IMG/VR virus record: IMGVR_UViG_3300044730_001496
Span: 1 to 29,800 of that record
From: a virus
DNA: 29,800 nt
Direction: 5' to 3' (one strand)
A program made the position numbers and the translations under genes. Within the stretch, counting starts at the first letter, position 1; every line of letters begins with the position of its first letter. Of this stretch, positions 14,683 to 23,300 are shown one piece after another. Under the pieces are notes generated by a model. The model saw only the letters and a program-made list of their open reading frames with translations. It searched no databases and was not told where the DNA came from.

Positions 14683-15358
14683 ATTAACTGATCTTCTTTC
14701 TAATAAGAGAAGTGGAAATGCTGATGCAATTGAAACGATAAAAGGAAGACAACCAGAAACTCAAAAAAACGTTGGACTTTTTTCTGGGATTTCATTAAAT
14801 GTTGATAGTCGCATCGTTGCAATTGCTGCCAGTATCGTAACTCTTCAAAATGAAATCGTAACATTATCCAATAGCGCCTTTGCAGTTGGTTGCGGAACGA
14901 CTGGAGGGGTAACAACAGTTTATCCAGATAGTGTTAAGAATTATAGTTATAATATTTGTACTCCTTCTTATGATGGAAATAGTCCATATGATGTTACCGT
15001 GAGTACTTTAAGTGTTTCTAATGCTGGTATTGGAACTCTCTTAATTTATACTCAAAATGATTCAACTCAGTCTGGTATTGGATCTCTTTATGGTACAATA
15101 AATACGTGTTTTAGTCCTCTTTCTGGTTGTAATAGTGGCATATGCGTTGCATTTGCATCATCAATTACATCCAAACAAACTGAGATTACAAATCTTAGAA
15201 CACAATTAACTGATTTGGTTTCAACATCCAATAAGATCAGAGGTGAAAGAGTTGATTATGAAATTCAAAGATATGGTGAAAATTATGGTATTCGTATCTT
15301 AGGTGAGGAAAATACCAGAATATCCCTGGCAATTACCGCAATCCAAAATTATTCTTAA
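14675..15358 (+). CDS. unknown structural-operon protein
   Basis: 227 aa, not recognised. The N-terminus is polar and helical (MSELTDLLSNKRSGNADAIE), then a helix (VAIAASIVTLQNEIVTLSNSA), a beta-rich centre with six cysteines (VGCG, YNICTPSY, INTCFSPLSGCNSGICVAF), and a C-terminal helical region (KQTEITNLRTQLTDLVSTSNKIRGERVDYEIQRYGENYGIRI). ATG 14675 overlaps the S74 gene (ATGAGTGA), so it is co-translated with the baseplate spike genes. It ends the late plus-strand operon; the next base run is an early promoter. A virion or assembly role is likely but unproven. Confidence 0.7.
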   Translation: MSELTDLLSNKRSGNADAIETIKGRQPETQKNVGLFSGISLNVDSRIVAIAASIVTLQNEIVTLSNSAFAVGCGTTGGVTTVYPDSVKNYSYNICTPSYDGNSPYDVTVSTLSVSNAGIGTLLIYTQNDSTQSGIGSLYGTINTCFSPLSGCNSGICVAFASSITSKQTEITNLRTQLTDLVSTSNKIRGERVDYEIQRYGENYGIRILGEENTRISLAITAIQNYS

Positions 15359-15364
15359 GACCCC

Positions 15365-15393
15365 TTGACACCCCGCCCTAGGCGCCCTATAAT
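15365..15393 (+). promoter_or_regulatory. consensus sigma70 early promoter
   Basis: TTGACA (15365-15370), 17 nt, TATAAT (15388-15393): a perfect match on both boxes. The spacer is unusually GC-rich for this genome and contains the dyad CGCC-CTA-GGCG (15374-15384), a possible operator. It drives the small genes and tRNAs that follow. Confidence 0.88.
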
Positions 15394-15419
15394 ATGGGGG
15401 TAATCAAACAAACCACATT

Positions 15420-15623
15420 ATGAATACTGAATGCGTACTGGGCATCGTCATTGACGTTTGCACCAAGTCCTTTCTACTCCTTAGCGATCAAGGTAATGAA
15501 AAGCACGTTCAGTGTGATACGACCGAAGAATTTATGAACGTACTGGAAGTTGTAACCAGTAATCTTGAACCAGATCAAATCGAATATGCCGATCTTGCAA
15601 TCTATGAAAAAACTTACGATTGA
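15420..15623 (+). CDS. small early protein, unknown function
   Basis: 67 aa, acidic (MNTECVLGIVIDVCTKSFLLLSDQG, TTEEFMNVLEVV, PDQIEYADLAIYEK). No family recognised. It is the first gene after the perfect sigma70 promoter, about 20 nt from the predicted start site, with no clear Shine-Dalgarno. Its last 20 bases overlap the start of the antitoxin-like gene. Gene status is supported by position and overlap; function is open. Confidence 0.65.
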   Translation: MNTECVLGIVIDVCTKSFLLLSDQGNEKHVQCDTTEEFMNVLEVVTSNLEPDQIEYADLAIYEKTYD

Positions 15624-15774
15624 AGACCTAGAAAACAACTTTGATGAGTATCTCGATAAGGTAGAGCAAGGTGAATCCTACCTTATCGAGAATGAAAATG
15701 GCAGTGTAATGCTCGTCAAGTATGAAGAAGAAGAACTCTTACGAATATACACTGACCACGACGAAGCATCATAA
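15604..15774 (+). CDS. Phd/YefM-like antitoxin-fold protein (orphan)
   Basis: 56 aa. Start taken at ATG 15604 because MKKLTIEDLENNFDEYLDKVEQGESYLIENENGSVMLV matches the N-terminal fold of Phd/YefM antitoxins (M-K-x-h-T-x-x-x-h-x-x-N-F-x-x-h-L-x-x-V-x-x-G-E-x-h-h-I). In-frame upstream ATGs at 15565 and 15586 lie within the preceding gene and add unrelated residues. The family normally binds DNA as a dimer and neutralises a toxin with its C-terminal tail, which here is short and acidic. No toxin gene is adjacent. It may counter a host toxin or act as a small regulator. It is followed eight bases later by a tRNA. Confidence 0.68.
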   Translation: MKKLTIEDLENNFDEYLDKVEQGESYLIENENGSVMLVKYEEEELLRIYTDHDEAS

Positions 15775-15782
15775 CCTATAAG

Positions 15783-15874
15783 GGGGGCATAGTTCAACGG
15801 TTAGAACAGCAAGCTTATACCTTGTATTAGCGGCAGATTACCGCGAGGTCCTGGTTCGAATCCAGGTGTCCCTA
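15783..15874 (+). tRNA. tRNA with apparent anticodon UAU and a long variable arm
   Basis: The acceptor GGGGGCA/TGTCCCT pairs except for G-U wobbles (including the first pair), discriminator A. D-arm GTTC-AACGGTTA-GAAC, anticodon arm GCAAG-CTTATAC-CTTGT (anticodon TAT, reading AUA Ile), T-arm CCTGG-TTCGAAT-CCAGG. The variable region is 24 nt (15826-15849) and contains its own GCGG/CCGC hairpin. A long variable arm is normal only for Leu, Ser and (bacterial) Tyr tRNAs, whereas the D-arm is of the short class I kind. No CCA is encoded. It is clearly tRNA-derived; identity and function are uncertain. Confidence 0.68.
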
Positions 15875-15876
15875 TT

Positions 15877-15899
15877 GCTATTCTTTATTTGCGAATAGC
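15877..15899 (+). other. hairpin between tRNA genes
   Basis: GCTATTC, 9-nt loop, GAATAGC: a 7-bp perfect stem between the first and second tRNA. It may separate or mark processing of the tRNA transcript. It has no T-run, so a terminator is unlikely. Confidence 0.4.
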
Positions 15900-15903
15900 G
15901 AAT

Positions 15904-15976
15904 GCTCGTTTAGCTCTCTGGCGAAAGCGCGGTCCTCATAAGACCTGATAGACTGGTTCGATCCCAGTAACGAGCA
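15904..15976 (+). tRNA. tRNA-Met or tRNA-Ile2 (anticodon CAU)
   Basis: 73 nt. Acceptor GCTCGTT/AACGAGC is perfect, discriminator A. D-arm GCTC-TCTGGCGA-AAGC (one mismatch), anticodon arm CGGTC-CTCATAA-GACCT with anticodon CAT, variable GATAG, T-arm ACTGG-TTCGATC-CCAGT. No CCA is encoded. The anticodon fits elongator Met or, if lysidine-modified, an AUA-reading Ile. Sequence alone does not settle which. Confidence 0.85.
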
Positions 15977-15977
15977 C

Positions 15978-16006
15978 TTGCCGTGGTTCAAAACTTATGA
16001 TAGAAT
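15978..16006 (+). promoter_or_regulatory. possible sigma70 promoter in tRNA island
   Basis: TTGCCG, 17 nt, TAGAAT. Moderate match; the predicted start is near 16013, upstream of the tRNA-Leu gene. Confidence 0.4.
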
Positions 16007-16061
16007 CCAGTGGGGCGTCTATCAAACGGTTTTGATTTAGTCTCACAAACACACGGCATTC

Positions 16062-16090
16062 TTGACCACTACAACTCTCTGAGTTATAAT
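16062..16090 (+). promoter_or_regulatory. sigma70 promoter for split tRNA-Leu
   Basis: TTGACC, 17 nt, TATAAT. The predicted start is 4-6 nt before the mature 5' end of tRNA-Leu, so this tRNA has its own strong promoter. Confidence 0.75.
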
Positions 16091-16101
16091 GGTCTTATCA
16101 A

Positions 16102-16383
16102 GCGAGTATGGTGGAATCGGTAGACACACCAGACTTATGAAAATTGAGCCTCATTTGGGAAACCTTATGAGTGTAATTCCTCAAATTCGGTGAAACCTGT
16201 AAAATGGCAATACCGAGCCAAGCATCATAAGATGAAGGTGTAGAGACTAGACGGGGAACACCTAAACCGAAAGGTATGGTGAAGGTATAGTCCAGACCAC
16301 AAACCGAAAGGGTAGTGAAAACTATAGTGGTACGAAAATCTGTTGGGGGCAACCCCGTGGGAGTTCAAGTCTCCCTACTCGCA
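16102..16383 (+). tRNA. tRNA-Leu(UAA) interrupted by a group I intron
   Basis: Exon 1 is 16102-16136 and exon 2 is 16335-16383, giving an 84-nt spliced tRNA. Acceptor GCGAGTA/TACTCGC is perfect, discriminator A; class II D-arm (GTG...CAC with GAATCGGTAGA); anticodon loop CTT+AAAA = CUUAAAA, anticodon UAA; variable arm GGGG-GCAA-CCCC; T-arm GGGAG-TTCAAGT-CTCCC. The intron is inserted after U34, the same place as the tRNA-Leu(UAA) intron of cyanobacteria and chloroplasts. The tRNA reads UUA, a frequent codon in the AT-rich genes here. Function depends on self-splicing. Confidence 0.92.
16137..16334 (+). other. 198-nt group I intron in tRNA-Leu(UAA)
   Basis: No ORF. Elements found in order: internal guide UUGAGCC after the splice site; P2 CTCAT/ATGAG capped by a GG-GAAA-CC loop; P3 TTCCTC (5') with GGGGAA (3'); P4 TCGGT/ACCGA; J-segments GAAACC and GAGCCAAGC; P6 CATC-ATAA-GATG; P7 GACTA/TAGTC within GAGACTAGACGG and GGTATAGTCC; P8 CACC...GGTG with a GAAA-capped inner stem; P9 ACCAC/GTGGT. 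It ends in G (omega-G). This is the complete group I core in the compact cyanobacterial tRNA-Leu style; cyanobacterial examples are usually longer. Confidence 0.9.
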
Positions 16384-16388
16384 TAAAA

Positions 16389-16395
16389 ATAAATA
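16389..16395 (+). promoter_or_regulatory. T4-type late promoter motif
   Basis: ATAAATA just after tRNA-Leu; predicted start ~16401, 16 nt before the ATG of the 100-aa gene. It sits in an A-rich stretch, so chance occurrence is possible. Confidence 0.45.
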
Positions 16396-16416
16396 TAAGA
16401 TATCGGGCACACCCCT

Positions 16417-16719
16417 ATGTCTTATCGTATCGATCACGCATACTGCTGGTACAATAATGGCAGTATGATCGTGAAGATGTACTTTATTAATCACGTTCCA
16501 TTCACATTCGACGAACTTCCAGAAGGGCATTTATATGACCAAGATCTTTGTAGAGCAGCAGACAAAGAAAGATCTTTCGAACCAGAAGACTTATATAAAA
16601 ACTCGTTTTATCTTATAGATGAACTAGTGCATCCGTGCTTTTTTCCAGTAGATTTGGAGAATCCAGAAGATATGCCTGATGATATTATTGAATATGATGA
16701 GGAAGATTTAATGGGATAA
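16417..16719 (+). CDS. small acidic protein, unknown function
   Basis: 100 aa, ATG 16417, no obvious Shine-Dalgarno. The N-terminal half (MSYRIDHAYCWYNNGSMIVKMYFINHVPFTFDELPEGHLYDQ) is beta-like and aromatic; the C-terminal third is strongly acidic (DLENPEDMPDDIIEYDEEDL). No family recognised. It lies between the split tRNA and endonuclease cassette 2, has a late promoter motif upstream, and is followed by a good intrinsic terminator at 16753, which supports its being an independent transcription unit. Confidence 0.7.
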   Translation: MSYRIDHAYCWYNNGSMIVKMYFINHVPFTFDELPEGHLYDQDLCRAADKERSFEPEDLYKNSFYLIDELVHPCFFPVDLENPEDMPDDIIEYDEEDLMG

Positions 16720-16722
16720 ATA
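16715..16722 (+). promoter_or_regulatory. possible late promoter P1 of cassette 2
   Basis: GATAAATA overlapping the stop of the 100-aa gene; predicted start ~16728 coincides with the beginning of the distal arm of the inverted repeat (TGC 16727, then 16730). Confidence 0.4.
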
Positions 16723-16752
16723 GTGATGCTTAATCGTGGTTGTTTAAGCTGG

Positions 16753-16773
16753 AAGGGGTCTTACGACCCTTTT
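16753..16773 (+). terminator. intrinsic terminator after the 100-aa gene
   Basis: AAGGGGTC-TTAC-GACCCTTT followed by TCTTG: an 8-bp stem (one G-U) with a tetraloop and T-rich tail. It lies inside endonuclease cassette 2. Confidence 0.7.
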
Positions 16774-16777
16774 CTTG

Positions 16778-16785
16778 TATAAATA
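16778..16785 (+). promoter_or_regulatory. T4-type late promoter P2 of endonuclease 2
   Basis: TATAAATA; predicted start ~16791 at the proximal arm, 17 nt before ATG 16808, so the late mRNA lacks the distal arm. Confidence 0.7.
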
Positions 16786-16807
16786 ATTGTAACCACGATT
16801 AAAGCAG

Positions 16808-17356
16808 ATGGAATACTACACTTACGCTTATTTGCGTGAAGATGGCACACCTTATTATATTGGTAAGGGAAAGGCAGGAAGGATCAATAATAAACTCCAC
16901 GCAATTCACCTACCTCCAGAAGAAGGAAGAAGAATATTCTTAAAGCAAAACCTTACAGATGAAGAAGCACGTAAGCACGAGGTTTATATGATTGCTGTGC
17001 TTGGTAGAAAAGATTTAGGTACTGGCATTTTAAGAAATGTGACCAATGGTGGAGAAGGATGTTCTGGACGCCGTTTAAGTGATGAAACTAAAAAGAAGTT
17101 AAGTGATAGGCATAAGGGAAGAGAATTCACGAAAGAACATAGAAGAAAATTAAGTGAATCTGCGAAGAAAAGAAAGGCAAGTAATGAAACAAAAGAAAAA
17201 ATTAGGAAGTCTTCAATGGGGAAAAATAATCCCTCCTATGGAAAAAAATGGTGGAATAATGGTGTAGAAAATAAACTCTGTAAAGAGTGTCCTGGTGAAA
17301 ATTATGTCTTGGGATTTTTGAATAAGCACTGGATAAAAAACATAAATAAAGAATAA
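16808..17356 (+). CDS. GIY-YIG homing endonuclease (copy 2)
   Basis: 182 aa. GIY-YIG nuclease domain residues ~1-85: MEYYTYAYLREDG, YYIGKGKAGRI, RRIFLKQNLTDEEA, Glu in KHEVYMIAVLG, and RNVTNGGEG. Then NUMOD3-like repeats (DETKKKLSDRHKG, EHRRKLSESAKKR, ETKEKIRKSSMGKNNPSYGK) and a C-terminal Trp-rich end (KWWNNGVENKLC, LNKHWIKN). The nuclease domain is very close to copy 1 at 6043-6657, but the DNA-binding ends differ, as expected for different targets. It is free-standing between the 100-aa gene and the 2278-aa structural gene and co-oriented with both. Its last codons contain the late promoter for the next gene. Confidence 0.92.
   Translation: MEYYTYAYLREDGTPYYIGKGKAGRINNKLHAIHLPPEEGRRIFLKQNLTDEEARKHEVYMIAVLGRKDLGTGILRNVTNGGEGCSGRRLSDETKKKLSDRHKGREFTKEHRRKLSESAKKRKASNETKEKIRKSSMGKNNPSYGKKWWNNGVENKLCKECPGENYVLGFLNKHWIKNINKE
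17342..17348 (+). promoter_or_regulatory. T4-type late promoter for the 2278-aa structural gene
   Basis: ATAAATA within the last codons of endonuclease copy 2; predicted start ~17354, then AGGAG and AGGA purine runs before GTG 17385. Confidence 0.55.
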
Positions 17357-17384
17357 GACAGATAGTTGTAGGAGTTAGGATACC

Positions 17385-20300
17385 GTGCCTTTGAATAAAT
17401 TGGACAATTTCATCAAGAATACAGAAGGTCGTATTCTTTATGTAAATCCAAATGACCTTGACGCTACTGATGCGATTACAAATCAAGGTAATTCTCTTGC
17501 TCAGCCATTTAAAACAATTCAGAGAGCACTGTTAGAGGCAGCAAGATTTTCATATGTAAAGGGTGATAATAACGACTTAGTTGAAAAGACTACAATTTTG
17601 CTCTTTCCAGGCGAATATGTTATCGATAACAGACCTGGATATGCGATTTATGATAACAGTGGAACCGCTTATGCAGTTCCAAGAGCAGGTGGAGTCGGAT
17701 CTATTGCTGCGTCAGTACTTTCTTTAGGTCTTGATTCAAACTTTGATTTAACGCAAGAAGATAATATTCTCTATAAGTTTAATAGTGTTTATGGTGGTGT
17801 TGTAGTCCCAAGAGGAACTTCAATTGTTGGACTCGACCTCCGTAAGACTAAGCTACGTCCAAAATATGTACCAAATCCTACTGATTCAACTGTAGATACT
17901 GCAGCGATTTTTAGAATCACTGGTGCTTGCTACTTCTGGCAGTTTTCGTTCTTTGATGCCGATTCGACAGACGTAGTTTATACAAACCCTGATAACTTTG
18001 CATCAAACTATCGTTCAACACCAAACTTCTCACACCATAAACTTACTTGCTTCGAATTCTGTGATGGTGTAAATCAAATTACTTTATCTAATGGTGCTAC
18101 AACGGGTCTGACTGACCTTGATATGTATTATAGCAAAGTATCAAATGCTTATAATCAATATCGTGACATTGATCAGAAGTTTCCAAGTTCTCCTAGAGGA
18201 TTCAATAAGAGAAATCCTGAGTGGCAAATTGTTGGTGCTTTTGCTTCAGATCCAATTAGTATTTCATCAATTATCTCTGGAAATGGTGCAACTCCAACAA
18301 GCGTTGTAACAGTTATCACAGCAGTTCCTCATAATTTAAACCAGGGAACTCCAATTAAGATTAAAGGAGTCAGTGGTTCTGGTGTTGTTGCTCCTTATAA
18401 TATTTCTACAATAGTTCAGAATGTTGTAGACGCGACTACATTCACATATCTCCTGCCATCACTTTCATCATATCCAAACATTAACCCAAGTCCAAGTGCT
18501 TCTGGAGCGACGGTTACTGTTGAAACTGATACTGTATCTGGTGCATCTCCATACATCTTTAACTGCTCCTTACGTTCAGTATGGGGTATGAATGGACTTC
18601 ACGCTGATGGTAATAAGTCTGCTGGATTTAGAAGTACTGTTGTTGCACAGTTCACGGCAATCTCTCTACAAAAAGATGACCGTGCTTTTGTAAAATACGA
18701 TAAGTCTTCTAGAACATATCAGGGAGTTAATTATACGACTGTTTATGGATCTTCACTTCCAGAAGGTGCATCACAGACAGACTCTACAAAGGTCTATCAC
18801 TTAGACCCAGACGCTGTTTATCGCAGAGGATGGGAAACGAGTCATATGAAAATTTCAAATGACAGTTTCATTCAGATTGTTTCTGTTTTTGCAATTGGAT
18901 TTAATCGTCACTTTGATGCAAATTCTGGTGGTGATGGATCGATTACAAACTCCAACTCCAACTTTGGACAGATTTCACTGACGGCAACTGGATTTAAAAA
19001 GGAAGCATTTAGTAAAGATAACAAAGCCTTCATTACATCAGTTCTTCCTCCAAGAGCAGTTTCGGAAACAGAAACAGAAGTTCAGTGGTTAGCATTTGAT
19101 GATGCATTAACGAAGACCATTGGCATTTCAAGTCACCTTTATCTTTCTGGATTTAACTCTCCTGATGTGCTTCCACCATCTCAAGCGCAAGGTTGTAGAG
19201 TTGGTGCAAAAACAAACGATACTCTATACTTAGTGTCTGCTGGATCTACATTCTCAGCATCCATTTATATGTGCGATAATGTGATCAGCACAACTGGACT
19301 TACAACAGCATTAGGAACTACAAGTGCTGTAAAAATTTATGATGTTACTTCTGGACCTACATCTGATTCATTCACAATTGGTGCAAACAACCTCTTAACT
19401 GGAGAAAAGGTTAAAATTATCAGTGACGATGGAGATCTTCCAGAAAATATTACTGAGCACGTAACATATTATGCTATTAACAATGGTGATAATAATACTG
19501 TTAAACTTGCTTCTTCCTTCACGAACTCTTCTCAGGGGCAAGCAATTACAGTTTATGGTGGTACAAAACTTCATATCCTAAGTCGAGTATCAGATAAGGA
19601 TTCTGGAGAACTGGGTTCACCAATTCAATATGATGCTCAAAATAGAAATTGGTTTGTTCACGTTAATGCAAGCAATGACATTTATAATGCTTTCGTAAAT
19701 GATACAATTCCAAATTATTCTTCTACAAGAGAACTTGGATATCTTAAGAGAAAGATTGATCAAAGAAGTCTAGATGAAAGACTTTATAAGTTCCGTGTTG
19801 TTATTCCAAAAGAGCAGGAAAATGCTAGAGATCCTGAGATTGGATTTGTAATTCAAGAATCAAGTACAACAGGTGCAAGAAGCAATGTTGATTTCACAAG
19901 AACAAGCATTGCAACTACAGATTATGAGTATAACAAAAATCCAAGATTCATTGCAACGTGTTCATCGAGTTCTGGAACAATCACCGTATTAACAGAACTT
20001 CCTCATAATGTTCAAATTGGTGAAATCGTTAACATTAAGAATGTTCAATCCACTACAAATGCAAGTGGTGTTGGAAATAGTGGATACAATGGTACCTTCG
20101 TTGTTACTGGAGTTCCGAACTCATATTCATTCCAGTATGGGCAAACTGATATTGATGGAACTTCCCACTTAGTAGGAACATTCTCAAATAATGTTGGAAT
20201 CAGAAGTACAAATCTTCCAAGATTCGAAAGAAATGATTTCCAGAGCAATCTCTACATCTATGATCACGATGTCATTTCTCCATACATTTATAATCAACAA

Positions 20301-23300
20301 GACGGCATTTATCACCTTTATGTGTTGAATGCAAGCAATGCAATGAACGCCGAATTCACAAATCTTGAATTTGGTCAGTTGGCGACGAATCTTTATCCAG
20401 AATTGGATAGAGATAATGTTACATCAAACCCACCAACAGCAAAGACATTTGCAAAGCGTTCTCCAATCGGTGCCATTGTTACAAATGATCTGAAGAAGAG
20501 TATCACTAGAGAAAGTGCAGACCTTCTTCTAAAAACAGTTGGTTTGGGTCTTACAATTTCTTCGGTTTCAACTGGTGGTGGAACCGCAACACTTACATTC
20601 CCAAGATTCCACGGTCTTTCTGGAATTGCAACAGGTACAGTTACTGGAGGCAGTGGATATGTTGATGGAACCTATTATAATGTAAAACTTCTAAATGGTT
20701 CTCAGACTGGAACTTGGAATGGTGCTACTGCAAAAGTAGTTATTTCTAGCGGTGTAGTCACTTCTGTTGATATCATTGCACCAGGTTCTGGATACAGTGC
20801 TGCTGGACTGTACTTTGATCAAACTGCAATCGGTGCTGGAAATGGTGCCGCAAGATATACGATTGCTACGACAGGTATTTCGACGAATGTTGGTGACGTT
20901 GTTCAACTCGCTGGTATTGGAACTACTGCAAGTAATCACTATTTGATTACCTCAGTACCTTCATCAACTCAAGTTGCAGTTGCAAAAACCACAGGTGACC
21001 CAGATATTCTACCAACACAATATGCATTTGTTGTTGGACCATCCTCACGTGTTCTACTGACTTATTATGATTCTGTATCTGGAATTACAACAGTTAGAAC
21101 AACTGCTGCACACGGTCTATTATCTGGAAACAGATTCCAAATTCTAGATTCTTCTTATAATAATGTTGGGGAGTATGTTGTAAAAGAAAAATTAGCATAT
21201 AATCAATTCACAATCACTACAAATAAGCAGTTATCCATTACAAATGGATTTGTAATGAAGCACGGATTATCTGCAAATGATGGTATATCCGATAGTTCAC
21301 AAGAAAATTATGGAATCAGACACGTATCCTTCTATGGAAACGATAAATTCACACTAAGTTCTGCAATTACTACAGGAACATCTATTAGTATTCAGAGCAC
21401 TGGAATTGGTACTGCTGTAAGACTTCCTCTTGGTTCTTACATTCAGATTGATAATGAAATTATGAGAGTGGTCAGTAGCAATAATAATTCTACTGCAACT
21501 GTAATTCGTGGTTCTCTTGGAACTCGCCAAGAAAGTCACGATGCAAACTCTTTAATTCGCAAAATTGAACCTCTAGCGATTGAATTCCGTAGACCTTCGA
21601 TTCTTCGTGCTTCTGGTCATACATTTGAATATCTTGGTTACGGTCCTGGTAACTATTCAACAGGTCTCCCTCAAGTACAGGTCAAAACACTCAATGAGCA
21701 AGAAAACCTCTTAGCGCAGGGTCAGAAGCGTTCCTGTGGACTTGTAATTTATAGTGGTATGAATAATGCTGGAGAAATCTTCAGCGGTAAGACGAAGTTT
21801 GATATACCAGCTCCAACTGAAACTGGTGAAGATCCAGAATCTGTCAATGTTATCTTTGATAATGTTACGATTAGAAATAGACTTTGGGTTGAAGGTGGAG
21901 CATCAGGAACTGTTCTGTCTCAGTTTGATGGTCCAGTTAGCTTCAATAAGCAAGTCAGAGCAAAGAACATTGATGTTGCAGAATCAATTCGTGCCGCTAC
22001 TTATGAGAATTTCAAGCTAAGCGATCTTCCAACAACAGATGAACCAACATTTGCTCAGGATCGTGTTTTAAAAGTTAATGATGCTGCAACTGGATATGAA
22101 TTAACTGATCCTCACGAATTAGACATCTACAAACTCAGAAGTTTTGGTGTAAGCAATGATCCTACAGTTTATGCTGGTATCGGATCTACAGTTAGCAGCC
22201 GTCTTCAAATTAGTGGAATTTCTACTGCTAAGTTTGCAATCAATCAAAGAGTTAAGGTTTTTGGTGCAACTGATTTTAGTGACAGCACTTTAGTTGAAAG
22301 TCCAGTTACAGCATCTTGTAGTGCTGTAAAAGTTGGAACTGCGGCAACTGTTTCGACATATTTTTATTGGGTTGCTCAGTATCACTTTAGAAATGGTAAG
22401 GTTGGACCTGCAGCACAGATTGCACCACTTGCAGGAATTGGTCAAGTAGATATTGCAAACTGGAATGACCTAAACAACATTACATTAACTCTTGCCAGAA
22501 CGAACACAAATTATGGTATTCTGGTTTATCGTCAAGAAAGTGCTGGAACAAGTGGAACTGCAAATATCAACAATGCAAAACTTGTTGGAATTCTTGGACC
22601 AAAAGAACTTGGATCTTCTACTTCAGGAATCACTTGGATAGACTACGGTTTATATGAGAAGACTGAATGGTCAACAAAGGGAACTTCAAATGAATATACA
22701 AGTAATCAAGTTCACTTCCCACTTGTTGGTGTTACAACATCTAGAAGAGGTTGGGCAATTGATCGAATTGTTGGAATCGGTGTAAGTTTCATTACCCTAA
22801 ATGGACAGTATCGAGTTAATCCTGATGGAGCAGTTAAAGTTGTTCACGATAATACCTATGCAATTACTCAAGCAATTAATTCTACAGTTGCAAATGGTGG
22901 AAATCAACTTGATCTTTCAAGTGGAACCTATTTGGTTAATAACATTACAATTCCAACTGGATTTAGTTTGAAAGGTAATGGCAAGAACACTGTTGTTAAG
23001 TTGCAGTATTTTGCTACTGATTTAACAGATGGTGGTGGAAATTCGCTAGAGTTTAATGGTAACTTAGTTGGTATTGCAACCACAAATCCAACTGACATTA
23101 CAATTAGCAATCTGACAATCGACGGAAACTCTGGAAATAATATCCTGTTTAATGATGATCTTGATAATTACTTGATGTACTTCCCAGAAATAGATTCATC
23201 ACTTATCAAAGGAATTGAAGTTCGTAACTCATCTGGACACGGATTATATGTCTATGATTCTAGAAGACTTTCAATCGAGGATTCATCTTTTGTTGATGGA

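Larger units (their letters stand above)
16730..16802 (+). promoter_or_regulatory. endonuclease control cassette 2 (inverted repeat around terminator and late promoter)
   Basis: The arms TTAATCGTGGTT (16730-16741) and AACCACGATTAA (16791-16802) pair perfectly over 12 bp. With a bulged A the pairing extends to TGC/GCA and covers the weak Shine-Dalgarno before ATG 16808. Inside are a terminator hairpin and TATAAATA. The layout matches cassette 1 although the arm sequences are unrelated. Confidence 0.72.

Noticed and set aside
16021-16036. ATCAAA-CGGT-TTTGAT hairpin
   Set aside because: Short AT stem without a T-run; too weak to call a terminator.
15979-16058. TGCCGTG / CACGGCA inverted repeat between tRNA genes
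   Set aside because: Only 7 bp over 66 bp, and one arm overlaps a -35 box; no clear RNA or operator function.
16098-16352. 84-codon minus-strand ORF across tRNA-Leu
   Set aside because: The region is explained by the split tRNA and intron on the plus strand; the ORF has no recognisable protein features.
15783-16383. tRNA genes as a prophage attachment site
   Set aside because: No integrase, excisionase or direct att repeat is visible, and the gene set is that of a strictly lytic T4-like phage.
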